From Glycine soja (lineage: Eukaryota; Streptophyta; Magnoliopsida; Fabales; Fabaceae), in contig NC_041003.1 of the NCBI RefSeq assembly GCF_004193775.1, positions 31,672,263 to 31,736,262 on the forward strand: DNA of 64,000 nt. The letters run 5' to 3'. Position 1 is the first letter of the stretch; each line of letters opens with the position of its first letter. The notes under the pieces were generated by a model that was not told the origin of the DNA, did not search any database, and saw nothing but the letters and a program-made list of their open reading frames with translations. The position numbers and the translations under genes are program-made. Below are positions 11,040-23,411 of this stretch, piece by piece.

Positions 11040-12207
11040 TGTTAGTGCTTAGCTCTACTGAGTTTTAAAAGATTGGCTAAGATTTTGTTAAAACATAAGC
11101 ACTTAGACAATGAAGGAAAGCTGGAGTTGCTGCACATGATGTCCAACGTTGTGTCAAGGAATAAGATCGGGCTGCACAATGCACAAGGCAAGATAAAATG
11201 TCAAATGAAGAATTGAAGCTGCAGGATCCACGATGTCGGATACAATGTCCTGGACATCCTGCCCGAAAACACTGGAGGAGCTGCACAATGCACAAGGCAA
11301 GATAAAAGTCAAATGAAGCTGCAGGATTCACGATGTCGGACACGATGTCCTGACATCCGGCCCGAAAATACTGGACACATAAATTTGTTATCTCTTTAAC
11401 AGATTATTGTGCAGTTAGCAACAGATTAGACGATCTATCTTTAGGAACGAATTAAAAGATAATTAAAGTTCGAATTTCAAAGTAGAAGAGTTCGTTCAGG
11501 GATTAAAGATTAAAGATAAAAACTAAAAGATCAAACTGTATCTTTTAGATCTTTAAGCGCAGATTTTCAGGAAAATGATAGATCTCATCCAGCACAAGTA
11601 GTTGCAGCCCAGAAACGCACACTGCTATATAAACATGAAGGCTGCACGAGTTCTGTACCAAGTCCGGGATTGAAGAGTTATTTTGTGAGGTTTGGGACTT
11701 GAGTGTTTTGTGAGCCACCTTGATGTTACTCTAACATCAAGTGTTGGACCTGAGTGTGTAGAGTTGATCTCTATAGTGTGTAGAGTTGATCTCTGTAGTT
11801 TGTGTAGAGTTGATCTCTGTAGTTTGTGTAGAGTTGATCTCTATTGTTCAGAGAGCAATCTCTGGTGTGTCTTTGATTTAATTGTAAACACGGGAGTGTG
11901 ATTGAGAGGGAGTGAGCGGGGTTCTCATATCTAAGAGTGGCTCTTAGGTAGAGGTCGCACGGGTAGTGGTTAGGTGAGAAGGTTGTAAACAGTGGCTGTT
12001 AGATCTTCGAACTAACACTATTTTAGTGGATTTCCTCCCTGGCTTGGTAGCCCCCAGATGTAGGTGAGGTTGCACCGAACTGGGTTAACAATTCTCTTGT
12101 GTTATCTACTTGTTTAATCTGTTCATACAGTCAAACACAATCTGCATGTTCTGAAGCGTGATGTCGTGACATCCTGTACGACATCTGTCCCCAGTATCAG
12201 AATTTCA
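11040..12207 (+). repeat. 3' LTR of the Sirevirus
   Basis: This is a 1,168 bp copy of 2355-3522 with the same length and boundaries. Four substitutions were seen by eye, all within its first 370 bases. The remainder, including the TATA box and the tandem GTAGAGTTGATCTCT units, looks identical. Confidence 0.95.
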
Positions 12208-12212
12208 GAACC
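12208..12212 (+). repeat. Sirevirus target site duplication, right copy (GAACC)
   Basis: This matches 2350-2354. Removing the element and one copy brings the two TNP2 parts together in register. Confidence 0.95.
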
Positions 12213-14455
12213 CATTTGGAACCTTAACTACTAACCATAGCTCGTGGCCCGTTTTGCTGTTCATTTATAATCTCCCTCCGTGGTTGTGCATGAAGCGAAA
12301 GTATGTTATGCTGAGTATAATGATAGCTGGTCCAAGACAACCAGGTAATGATATTGACGTATATCTAAGACCGTTAATTGACGATTTGCAGAAATTGTGG
12401 GATGAAGGGGTTGATGTATGGGACGCAAATTTGCAGCATGCTTTCAAGTTGCGTGCAATGGTTTTTTGTACCATCAATGACTTTCCAGCCTACGGAAATT
12501 TAAGTGGATATAGTGTCAAAGGACATCACGCATGTCCTATATGTGAGCAGAATACTAGTTTCCGCCAACTTAAACATGGAAAGAAGACTGTGTATACTAG
12601 GCATCGAAGATTTCTCAAACAGTATCATCCGTATCGACGATTGAAGAAGGCATTCAATGGAAGTCAAGAACATGAAACCGCGCCAAATCCATTAACTGGC
12701 GATGAAGTATATCAGTGGGTCAAGGATGTCGTAAATATGTTCGGCAAGTCCCAAAAAAAACCATCATCCACTTCAAACATTTGGAAAAAGAAGTCTATTT
12801 TCTTTGATCTTCCGTACTGGTCCGATCATCATGTTAGGCATTGTATAGACGTCATGCATGTCGAGAAAAATGTTTGTGATTCTTTAATTGGGACCCTCCT
12901 AAACATTAAAGGCAAGACAAAGGATGGTTTCAAGTGTCGTCAAGACTTGGTTGACATGGGTATACGTCAAGTGTTGCATCCTATCTCAAAAGGTAACAGG
13001 ACATATCTGCCCCCAGCCTGTTACACAATGTCAACAGCTGAAAAGAGAAGTTTTTGTGAATGCTTGCGTAATATCAAAGTCCCACAAGGCTACTCTTCAA
13101 ACATCAAGAGTCTTGTGTCTGTGAATGAGCTTAAGTTGGTTGGCTTGAAATCACATGATTGTCATGTGTTAATGCAACAACTTTTGCCTGTTGCAATCCG
13201 CGGAACATTGCCTGAGAAGGTCCGTGTTGCAATCAGTCGCTTGTGTTTCATTTTTAATGCTATATGTGCCAAGGTCATTGACCCAAAACAGTTGGATGCT
13301 TTGGAAGATGAGGTTGTCGTTGTCCTTTGTCAAATGGAGATGTTTTTCCCTCCTTCATTTTTTGACATTATGGTACACTTAGTTGTTCATCTGGTAAAGG
13401 AAATAAGGTGTTGTGGTCCTACGTATTTTAGATGGATGTATCCAGTTGAGCGGTACATGAAGGTCTTAAAGGGTTATACGAAGAATCGACATCGACCAGA
13501 GGCCTCAATAGTGGAAAGATACGTTGCTGAAGAATGCATTGAGTTTGCCTCACAGTACATTGACTCATTGAAACCTGTCGGTGTTCCTGCATCCCGGCAT
13601 GACCAGCCAATAGCCGGCAAGGGTACTCGTGGATACAATGTTGTGACAATGACTAGACATGACGTGTCACAAGCACATTTGTATATATTAAACAACACAA
13701 CATAGGTGTTTCCGTACATAGAGGCTCACAAAAAGCATGTTAGAGATAGTCACCCCAAAATGAACATGATGAGGGTATTGCAAGAGCACAACAAAACTTT
13801 CATAAATTGGTTTAGACAAACAATACTTGCTGATAAAAGTGTTTCCAGACGACTGACATTGTTAGCCATTGGCCCAAATTTGAATGTCCCTACATGGAAG
13901 GGGTATGACATTAACAATTATTCATTCTACACAAAGTCCCAAGATGATAAAAATTCGGTACAAAACAGTGGGGTCTGTGTTGATGCTGATTTGGAGCACT
14001 TTTCCAGTACATCGGATAACAACCCCATTCGAGCATCCATGTCTTACTTTGGTGTCATTCAAGAAATTTGGGAGGTTGATTATACATCATTTAGAGTGCC
14101 TGTTTTTAAGTGTCAGTGGGTGAACGGGACAATGGGTGTGTTTCAAGATCCATTGGGATTTACTTTGGTAGACCTTAGTAAGGTGGCATATATAGACGAA
14201 CCTTTCATTATGGCAGCACAAGCCAGACAAGTTTTCTATGTACAAGATCCATGTAATTCAAGTTTGTCTGTGGCTCTGCAAGGAAGACCAAGTGGAATGA
14301 ATTACCATAATGATGAGTCAACCCTTGACATTGGTCAAATGTCTGGTTTTTCAAAACAATTGCCTTCAATGAATGAAGCTGATGAAGTGGATGATGGACA
14401 TGCAAATCGTGTAGATCATGATGAAGGTCTATGGGAAAACATCCCTACAGGCTGA
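12213..14455 (+). pseudogene. CACTA TNP2 transposase, C-terminal part
   Basis: This continues the gene begun at 1403; the two parts total 1,065 codons including the stop. It holds the rest of Transposase_21 (GPRQPGNDIDVYLRPL, CIDVMHVEKNVCDSL), DUF4218 (YPVERYMKVLKGYTKN, near residue 727) and DUF4216 (FGVIQEIWEVDY, near residue 929). A TAG at 13703-13705 (codon 815) interrupts the frame where the homolog at 36726-39923 has Glu. The frame continues open to TGA at 14453. No frameshift was seen, so apart from the Sirevirus the gene is spoiled by this single nonsense codon. Confidence 0.92.
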
Positions 14456-14861
14456 GTGCGAAAGTAATGCTTTGTTTAATGTGTAAATATAATGATTATG
14501 TTAGTATTACACCTTTGCTTTTGTTAATGTCTAAATGTAATCGTTAATATTAATTGTGTATTTTATTTACAGGATCATGGCCACAGATCCGACGTCTCCT
14601 CCACAGTCCGATAGTCAATCAGAGGCGACTTCCAAGAGGAGTAGAACAACAACACGGCTGAGAACATTGACATTAAGAACCGTGGATCAGCCCAGACCGG
14701 CTGTTTATGTGGATCCCGCTACCGGGAGAGCATTCGGACCGATGCGTGAAAAGTTCCACAGCTACCTAGGCGTAGTGGCGCGAGAAAAGGTTCCCATTAT
14801 CCACAATAATTGGAAAGATGTATCTGAAACGCTAAAGGAGATTGTGTGGAATGACATTCTA

Positions 14862-15696
14862 GTAAGTCCTTCATACCAATTACAATATTTGAATTAAGAA
14901 TCAATTTTTCTGTTAAAAACATAATTGACTATAACAAATAGTTGTCCTTTATAATCTCTACATGTGTTTCATGCCCTTTATTTTAAATGACTTGTCCTTT
15001 ATTTGAATAGTTAATCACTATCCTAGACTCCTATATTTGTAAAGAACAGCACAAGGGCAGTTTTTATTTTAAACATGAATATTAGTTAGTTAGATGAGGT
15101 TGAGAACAAATATTGTCAGATCAAAGTTAGAGACCAGAACAAATCATGTGTATAATAAGTTCACAAATTTAAATTGATAACTTAAACAAATGAAAATTGG
15201 CATGGGTTTTGTGTTAGTTATCCTTAAATACTTAATAGGGTAATGCATATTATTTTTTATGCTAATGTAACCATAAGTTTGATTTTTATGTTATACTATT
15301 TTTGTATGGAATAAATTGATTTGTATCACTGTAAACATCCCAAATTTCCTAAAACTATGACAATAAAATCAAATGTTTTAAAACACGCTTTAAATAATAA
15401 TATTTTTAATATGTTTTCAAAAGAAAGTCCAAATTAAGGTTGATAACGTTAAGCACATCTGAGAAAAAAACCTGAAGCTGTGCAAAGAAAATTACTCTAG
15501 TATTCATCCTTATCATATATGAAGGTACTGAAAATGAGTTATTAAATAATTTATTATTATGCATTTTTGTATCAATATTTATTATCATCCTTATCATTAT
15601 ATGAAGCTCGTATTAAAATCTTTGTCTTTCAACTTCCAGATTTTCTTATATATGTTCCCATATCAGTTTGCTGTACTGGGAATAGTGCAAAAATTG
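14862..15696. other. Intron 1 of the CACTA second gene, 5' segment
   Basis: This is AT-rich sequence between the GTAAGT donor at 14862 and the LINE insertion. No coding frame or recognisable element was seen. Confidence 0.5.
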
Positions 15697-16885
15697 TTTT
15701 TTTTGCACAACAAAAATAATGTAGTATTATATATACCTCAGTACTAGAGGTACTGAGGTAAAAGATATGTGGTTACAAAGGCATAGAACTGCCAAACCCC
15801 ACTACAGTAGAACAAAGCACCCAATAGCTAAAAATAAAGAACAGAGAAAACCCCCCTAGGACAGTTCCTCCTGCAAGCTGCTAGACCATTGGTTAAAATG
15901 AATATGAAAGTTTGGTTTTTGAAAACCAAGACATTTCTATGCTTCCAAATAGTCATAGAGAGGGCTATCCAAAACACCTCCCATCTATTGTCTATAAAGC
16001 TTTTGCGATTCCAATGAGAGAATTGCATAAAATGATTTTTAGGTTCAATGGGGAAAGGGCCCACTCTATTGACCCATCTCAAAGCCTCCCACCATAAATT
16101 CCTAGTGATTCTGCATGAGAACATGATGTGGCCAATATCTTCCTCTTCACTATCACATAACGGGCACCTATACGAAGGCAAAGTGATGTGTCTCTTCCTC
16201 AAGTTAGCCTTAGTAGGCAATCTGTTTCTGAAAATTCTCCAACAGAAGGCAATTGCTCTTGGGGGGATTTTCAGATTCCAAATAATCTTAAAAGCTCTGT
16301 CGTCATTAACAGATCTGCCATCATTCTTGAGGATATTGTAGGCTGACTTTGTGGAATAGGCTCCACTAGGATCAACCTTCCAAATAAGGGAGTCCATACT
16401 GGTTGGGCAAATCTGGACAACATCAATCTCATCCATAAAGGCTGCTACCATATCGATTTCATGGTCAAAGAAGTTTCTCCTCCATTGCATCCTCCATTCC
16501 CATTTATTATCAACAAGAATTCCCATTAGGCTGATAGAAGAATCCTGCTGGTAGCTCACTTGATACAAAGTAGGGTATTTTTCTTGAAGAGTTAAATCAT
16601 CCTCTCTCCATTTATCCTTCCAGAACCTGATTTTTGCCCCATTACCCAACTTCCAACACAAATTATTGGACAGCCTATTAGTGTGCTGCTGTTGGAAAAT
16701 AGATTTTAAGTCCTTCCACCAGTTAGAGAAAGCTGTGGAGTTTCTCCCATGAATCAGAGCATTCCAGCCACCATACTTGGACATTACAATTGTGGCCCAA
16801 AAGTGATTCTGATTAGTCGCCAATTCCCAGCCCCATTTGCCCAGCAAGGCCTCATTAAATTTCTTCAAATCTTTAATACCTGTAT
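15697..16885 (-). mobile_element. LINE (L1-type), 5'-truncated copy with intact 3' end
   Basis: The - strand encodes about 340 residues of the ORF2 C terminus without a stop until 15828. It includes KKFNEALLGKWGWELATNQ, SKYGGWNALIHGR, the region WKVDPSGAYSTKSAYNIL, and a zf-RVT block with CPLCDSEEEDIGHIMFSC that supplies the Cys/His ligands. The last residues depart from the usual FNQWSS ending, so a small deletion near the stop is likely. The 3' UTR has a hairpin at 15736-15758 and an A8 tail at 15697-15704. The truncation point is near 16885. No target duplication could be recognised. It lies reversed in intron 1 of the CACTA second gene. Confidence 0.9.
15736..15758 (-). other. LINE 3'-terminal hairpin (9 bp stem, 5 nt loop)
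   Basis: CCTCAGTAC-N5-GTACTGAGG. It has the same core and loop length as the hairpins of the other LINE copies, but its outer stem pairs differ from those at 138-158 while still pairing. Confidence 0.75.
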
Positions 16886-17977
16886 TATGGTACTATCATG
16901 CAAGTACCCTTTGCTCAATTAGAAATACTGTTGATTGTTAGATAATGCACTATTAAAATCTTACTTTCAAACCTCTTAGCCTCTTATGTTTCAAAAATTA
17001 ACTTTGTTTCTGCTCCCACATAATTTAATTTTAAGCTTGGCAAAAGTTACTTGTATCTTGAATTCATTAGTCTGCTTCAAGTAAATTATGCCAATCTGCT
17101 TCAATAATTTAAGGATATGTTTCTGTTATCTGAGTCAAGGAAGCTAAAGTTTGCAAAACAAAAGTTTACTTCAGATCTTCTCTGGCTTCAAATGGTATAA
17201 GAGAACTTAGAGAACAAACATGAAATTAATCAAATAACAATTATTGAAAGGGCCTTCCTAAAATATTTCCCAAACAAGACTTCTTTGGCCTCTTCGAAGA
17301 CATTATTTGGGTCAGCAAAGAAACAAATCCTTGTTTTATTATTTCTACTTTCTATACAATATTTCTAAGGTCATTGATATTGTCTGAGAACACAAACTTC
17401 AAATTTTCAGGTGTCTCTACCTGCAATAGAAACATACAACATATTCATGTATACAACTCTAGTGTCTTATCTAAGCTCGGGTCCACACCACATCATGGAG
17501 TTGCTTGCTGATTGATTTAACAGTTACTTGGTCATCCTCACCATATAGAATCCAGAAAGATTAGTCAAACCTAACTTCTAGTATATGAAATTAAGTATTG
17601 AACAGAATGTTAGAAACTAAAATCTTCATAGGGTGCACAAGTTTATCAGTCTTATTTACAGTTTTCAGCCCTGTATTTACTGTTCCAATAGAACTTAAAT
17701 CTTGCAGTTGCTGGGGTGGGGTAGGACAATTTTTAGCATGCTAAAAATTCATGTCTAGCAGTTTGTGCTGGGGACATCACAAATTCTTCTGCAGAATCCT
17801 TGGAAGCAGCATCTTTGTACGAGCAGGCAGCAGTTATTTCCTTGTTTATTGTGCCATGCACAATGTCAACAACTTTAACATAAAAGAGATGAAGAGGTAA
17901 GTTACAATTGCAAGTCTTAAGTTATTTCCTTGTTTAAATCACACCAAGCTTAATATTGTTAGGCTTCTTCCTTGTGT
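16886..17977. other. Intron sequence with a tentative - strand exon fragment
   Basis: This is mostly AT-rich intron. On the - strand at about 17250-17425 a stretch between a TTGCAG acceptor and a possible donor reads VETPENLKFVFSDN, then a stop, then SLLTQIMSSKRPKKSCLG. It looks like a decayed exon of an unrecognised gene. Nothing else was identified. Confidence 0.3.
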
Positions 17978-18278
17978 CAACTTGTCAAAAGGTGCCCTCT
18001 TAGGAATAAAGAGGATAGGCTTACAAGCATAAGTGTCCCTCACCTGAGAAGTGCTTTACAGGCAAATGGTCTTCCAGTCATTGGTGAGACTCTTGTAGAA
18101 CGCATAATACTCCTCCTTTGTGATCTCCTCAGGCTCTGTCATCCAAATGGCCTTATGCTTGTTCACCAACGAGCATTCATGTGACACTTCCTTGCTGAGG
18201 AAAAAAAAAATGTGACACTTCCTTAATCTTCTTTAAATTATTTTCTTCCTTCTCCTTCTCTTCGTCAACATCCTCCAC
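17978..18278 (-). pseudogene. Captured HSP90 gene fragment
   Basis: Read on the - strand, this follows cytosolic HSP90 middle-domain order: [53 protein letters not shown], then HLPVKHFS and ILFIPKRAPFD in shifted frames. At least two frameshifts, a short duplication (AAGGAAGTGTCACAT twice, around 18180-18225) and a missing stretch show that it is dead. It begins at an apparent TTAG acceptor and is reversed relative to the CACTA genes. A gene piece carried inside a CACTA intron fits transposon gene capture. Confidence 0.85.
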
Positions 18279-19186
18279 CTAAGTACATTAAAAAATTAGA
18301 TATTGAAGTCAAATTGTAATTCAAAAAATACCAAAAAAAATAAATAAACGTTTTGAAGTACTTCTTTAGATGTTATTCCTTATGGTTCAAGTAGCAATAA
18401 CGATGACAATTGTATGCATGTTTTGTTTGATATTGATTTCATTTTTTGCATAAAACAAAGAGGGGAACGACCAACAATTTGAAAGTTGTACATTCAGGAA
18501 CTAAAGAATTCAAAATAGCTAGTAATAAGAGGGATTTGTTTTTGGGATTTTCTGAGCACCAAGAGCGGCTACGCAAGAAGCTTGCACTTGAGGAGGGAAG
18601 GATGTTTGCAGATAATGAACAACTTTCTTAACTACTTGTCCTTCAGACTTTCCTGGTTCTTCTTGTTAATATGTACATCACAATAGTATAAGCTATGGCG
18701 TAAAAACATGGTCTATATTGACTTCTAAGATTGTTAGGGGTCAAAAAGACCATGTCCATAAGCCATAGCCTTATACTATTTATATTTACATATTACCAAA
18801 AGAAACAGTCAAATCTGAACGGCAAATAGTTAAGAAAGTTGTTCATTAGCTGCCAATATGCTTCCCTCCTCAAGTGCAAGCTTCTAGCGTACCCGCTATT
18901 GGTGCTCAGAAAATCCCAAAAACAAATCCCTCTTATTACTAGCTATTTTGAATTCTTTAGTTCTTGAATGTACAACCTTCAAATTGTTGCTCGTTCCCGT
19001 ATTTGTTTTTTGCAAAAAAGAAAATTAATCTGAAACAATTCAGGCTGAATTGTTATCGTTATTATTACTCGAACCATAAGGAATAACAGCTAAACAAGTA
19101 ATTTAAAATGTAACTTTTAAATTATGTCATATTTTTTTAATTACAATTTTACTTCAATATCTAATTTTGTTAATCTACTTAGGTCG
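18276..19186. repeat. Long inverted repeat (about 438 bp arms) carrying a captured C-terminal exon
   Basis: The left arm (about 18276-18713) and right arm (about 18748-19186) are imperfect reverse complements around a loop of about 35 bases. Each arm contains an exon whose translation in the left arm is KRGTTNNLKVVHSGTKEFKI, continuing to FSEHQERLRKKLALEEGRM and a stop, preceded by a pyrimidine-rich TTTTTTGCA acceptor-like site. The right arm is more decayed. The same exon forms an inverted repeat in CACTA element 2 (35184-35731). Transcription through the intron would give a long hairpin RNA. The source gene was not recognised. Confidence 0.8.
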
Positions 19187-19935
19187 TTTTTTAAATATAA
19201 ATATGAATTTAAAGGTGATCTACTGATAATATAAAGTACTTGCTAATCACAAATTATGATACCTATCATTTTAAATTTTAACTTAATTTTATAAATATTA
19301 ATAAATTTATAATAAGACAATTTTTTAACATGTGCTGCAGTGATTCCTTTGACTTCACTATAATCTCCCAGGCATAATTAAGAATTAGAATTAGACCTGG
19401 GCTGCAGTGATTCATTTGACTTCACTATAATCTCCCTTCTCAAGCCTTTGATTGTCTATGTTAACTTCTTTGCCTCTGATACTGTATAACTCTTCAACAT
19501 GCCATTGCAGCAATTATTTTACCAGGCACATACATTTTTAACTACAATTCCTTTAATTTGTATAAGGATACAAAAATAAAACACGTGTAGCTGAATGGAA
19601 AATAAAAAATGAAGGAAGCATGAGACTGTCAAAATATTATGTTTATACATAATATGTTTATATATGATAGCATGAGACTGTCAAAATAAGTAAAGGAAGC
19701 ATGTACTTTAATGTATTATTTTTTTAAATCATTAGGCCTTAGTCTTAGCTTGTTTTCATTTGGCTTTATGGCTACTGCATAAGGAATGAGACACAGTCAT
19801 ATGAGTTCTTTGTCTGATTTGACAGTAGAGGATATGAACATATATATGGGTGCTTTATTGTGATATTATTCAATATATCAGTTTTTTTAATGTTCTGCCA
19901 CTGCTATATCTAGTAGTATCTATTTTCATATCTAG
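19187..19935. other. AT-rich intron interval with a short direct repeat
   Basis: This contains two copies of a GCAGTGATTC...TTTGACTTCACTATAAT unit (about 19336-19370 and 19402-19438) and two copies of GCATGAGACTGTCAAAATA near 19618 and 19672. No coding sequence was seen. Confidence 0.5.
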
Positions 19936-20115
19936 GATGCCTTGAGGGTGTATTCTGATTTGGGGTTCAGCCGCAACTTGATGGACTTCATGGTTACCAC
20001 TAAGGAGCCTGAATTTCTTAGAGATGTTGATGGGACGGAACATAGTTCTAATTCAGCTGAACAAGTATCTGGTAGCTCCAGCAGGTTTGGGAGTGGAAGA
20101 TATTCCACATTTTAG
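19936..20115 (+). pseudogene. Captured last exon of an unrecognised host gene
   Basis: After a TATCTAG acceptor, 59 open codons run to TAG: they begin DALRVYSDLGFSRNLMDFMV, continue TTKEPEFLRDV and end in a Ser-rich tail. About 200 bases of UTR-like sequence follow (to about 20335). The clean acceptor, open frame, composition and lack of similarity to CACTA proteins suggest a captured terminal exon. I do not recognise the protein. Confidence 0.55.
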
Positions 20116-20335
20116 GTCAGAGTGAGACTACTTCGAAACAGGATGGGGTTTCTGCTTCGAATTCGAAGAATTTTAATTCTGTTGCTGCTGAGCTTATCTG
20201 GTTTGAAGTTAATTGCTGAGACATTTGATTGGAGTCATGATGCCTAGGCTTGTGAACTTTCCTTGCTTGCAAAATGTGTAGATTTGTTGTTAGTGCATTA
20301 TTTGTGGATTTCAGATTCATTTTTAGTAAGTTTTT

Positions 20336-21422
20336 GGATTGAAGGGCACATTGCTTCTTGGTTGAATAACCTGTTTGTACATAGGTGAAATAAAATTTTC
20401 AATACTAGCACTACTGGTCCTTTTTTTTGCAATTCTGTTACCAGCTTTTGGTTTTTTGATGTGTCAATTTCTTGGCTTATTTTACGTAAGATTTTGAATT
20501 AATTTAAGACATGTTTCTTCGGAGATAATTAGGCACCAAACGTAAATACCTCTTACAGCATACATTAAGACCTTTTTTGTCGCCTTGTGAGAGATAAATA
20601 CCTCTTCATATTTTTTTAAATTTGTAATAAAAGGTAGGTATTCTTCTATTTTAAACACTTTGACTATATTTTGTTTCTTCTTCTATCACATCATATAGTT
20701 TATTATATTTATATTTTTTAACCATGTATCTCAATATTTAATTAGATGTTAGGTGTTAAATAGGTGGTATGATGTCCACAAATTAATTATAATGCATAGT
20801 TGGTAATTTGTGATAACAACATCAGCATAAAGGTAATTTGTGATTGAACCATGAAATTCTAGCACCCAAATTTTGGAAAACAGCAAATAGTATCTGCATA
20901 GTTGGAAGATGAATTCACTAATCACCTGCACCGACTTTTCTTTTGTTTGACTAGTCAATAATCTGCGTATGCCATAAGTTTTGATTATTACTCTGTTGTT
21001 TTTACTACTGTGCAGAAAACATGAGAAATCAATGTTTTAGTAATGATTTCAAATTACTTAAGAATTATCAATGTACATGGATTATCAATAACATCATTGA
21101 TAAAAACTCAAATTGTGCGAAGGCTGAAGCATGTTCTTAACAAACCATGAAAACAAGTTTTTCTAGGAATTCATACTTTAAGGCAATAACTGTTATTAGT
21201 GAGTGTCACAATATTTTTTTTCATTTATTATTTGTTCAATTTGGATATTAAATTTCATGGCTGTGACTGCATGGTAAACTTACATTATATGCTGATTGGA
21301 TGCTTTTGCTTTACTTGGGGTATTATGGCAGAACAATGTCATTAAATTGTTGATTGCTAGTATTGTATAATGATATACATTTGGCTGCCTTTTTCCACAA
21401 ATTTTGACACCTGGTTATGTAG
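20336..21422. other. Rest of intron 1 of the CACTA second gene
   Basis: This is AT-rich sequence ending in the acceptor AG at 21421-21422. No coding frame or clear repeat was seen. Confidence 0.5.
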
Positions 21423-23411
21423 GCAAAGTTTGATATCGCAGAAGCTACGAAGGTGAAGACGAAGGTTATGTCAACAGTAGCGACGAGATGGCGGCAATTT
21501 AAGTCCACATTGACTAGCAAATTTGTGTTTGCTAAGACTGAAGGTCAACAAACACAGGATGTTGTGACCAAATATGGACTAGATCCTGAAGCGTGGAAAC
21601 AATTTGAAGAAACCCGCCTGACACCTAACTGGGAGGTTAGTTGAATCTGTTTATGGTAACTTCAAATGAATATTTTTTTGCCAATTTGATTATTTTAATT
21701 TCAAAAAAATCTCCGCAATTATGTATGTCACATTACAGGGTATTAGGAAATAAGCACAATCAATTCAAAAACACAACGACTGCCCTCACGTACTTTCACG
21801 TGGGGGATATGATTTGCTTGAGAAGAAATTGTTAGACCAGAAACGAAAAAGGATACAAGAGGAAGCATTGTTGAGTGAAAATCCAGCAAGTGTTGATGAA
21901 CCCTCATCCCCAATAAAAAGGCATGTTAAGTGGAAGGTTGCTCGGACCAGGGCTGTTGGCAATATGACATCTGACTCCGCACAGGAAATTGCAGATAAAA
22001 TAGTAAGTTCACCAATATGTTGCAATGTTCATATGTTTAAGTATTTTGTAATGAAAATGACTGCACGTTGTGTATTTTTGTGTCACTTGTTTTGTGTAGG
22101 ACTCCTTAGAAGAGCAGGTAACGCAGGGTTCGTTTGTACCCCATGGTCGGCAAGACATACTGAACACTGCCATTGGCCGACCTGACCATGGGGGTCGCGT
22201 TCGGGCAGCAGGCTCAGGTGTCACTATTACTCAGTATTACGGAAGGGCATCAAGGACATGCAGCAGCTCGTCCACGTCCATCAGCCAACAACAACTAGAT
22301 GAAGTTGTTGCAAGGCTTAGGGAAGACATGACTGACCAGATTAGGGAAGAATTGAGGACTCAAATTAAGGAAGAATTGAGGACTCAGCTAGAAGAGGAAA
22401 ATAGAAGGAGCTTGGAAATAATGACCAATGCATTGAAAGAGGCTATTAAAAAAGAGTTATCAAATAAAGGATCCCAAGAGGCACTCCAAATTCAGCCGGA
22501 CATACAACAACTAGGTGCGCGTGTCAGCACACAGGGAAGTAATGCTGTTACCAATGCGCAGGCTTCACAAGAACATGATGCTGATGCCATACCATTGATG
22601 GGACTGTTTGTGTAGCGTAACGATGGTACACAAAGGTTTGTAGAAATATTACCTTACTTACAATTGAATCGGAGTTTTGTTTTTTCTTGTAGCTGTAATT
22701 GTTGGGTTTGGTTTGTGTTTTGTTCATGGTTTAGTTTGTGTTTTATATGCATTAAAACAAGCTTTGTTTATGGTTCATTTAAGGTTGGTGGCCATGGGGA
22801 AAATAATGGAGGGGGATTCAATCATACACACAGTGGCATATGCAGATGATGTTGTCAGGGTAAGTGTAGAAACAGTTATTGATCCTGAGGCTGAGGTCCC
22901 CTATGCCACCTCAGAAATACAATATGTGAAGCAGGCCGTCAATACATTTGTAGCTTGGCCCACACACCTTGTGAAAGCTGTATTAGATGAGGTAACATGT
23001 TTGATTTGACATACGTAAAGTAAAACATTCATAGATTATAGTACAAATACTCACCCACTTTCATTAACCATGTAGCATCCACAATGTATTCCACACAACG
23101 AGGATGCACATGTGCCGAAGCCGGCTAATGTGGACGCAGATGATCCGTTGCGTGAATTGATGAAGTACAGTTTCCATATTTATGACAAGCCACTTGAAAT
23201 AAGCTTTGATGGGAGCTTTCTTGGAATTGTAGATGCATCTACATCGATATTCATCACATATTCAGATGTTATTGAAATAATAGCAGGAGACAAAAGTCTA
23301 AACATATCTGTCATACAATTATGGTTAATGTAAGTGAAATCCTTCATATAACTCATTCGTCATTCATTCAATATCATGATCCACTACAATACTTTCAAAT
23401 CATGTGAATAG

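Larger units (their letters stand above)
2355..12207 (+). mobile_element. SIRE1-like: Full-length Sirevirus (SIRE1-type Ty1/copia retroelement)
   Basis: The element is 9,853 bp long. It has two LTRs of 1,168 bp that start TGTTAG and end TTTCA, a primer binding site complementary to initiator tRNA-Met, one long gag-pol frame, an amber stop followed in frame by an env-like frame, a polypurine-rich 3' non-coding region and a final polypurine tract. By eye the LTRs differ at four positions, all transitions, with no indel. Under a commonly used plant LTR rate (about 1.3e-8 per site per year, an assumption) this means insertion roughly 0.1-0.2 million years ago. No premature stop or frameshift was seen in either frame. 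It lies inside the TNP2 gene of CACTA element 1. Confidence 0.95.
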
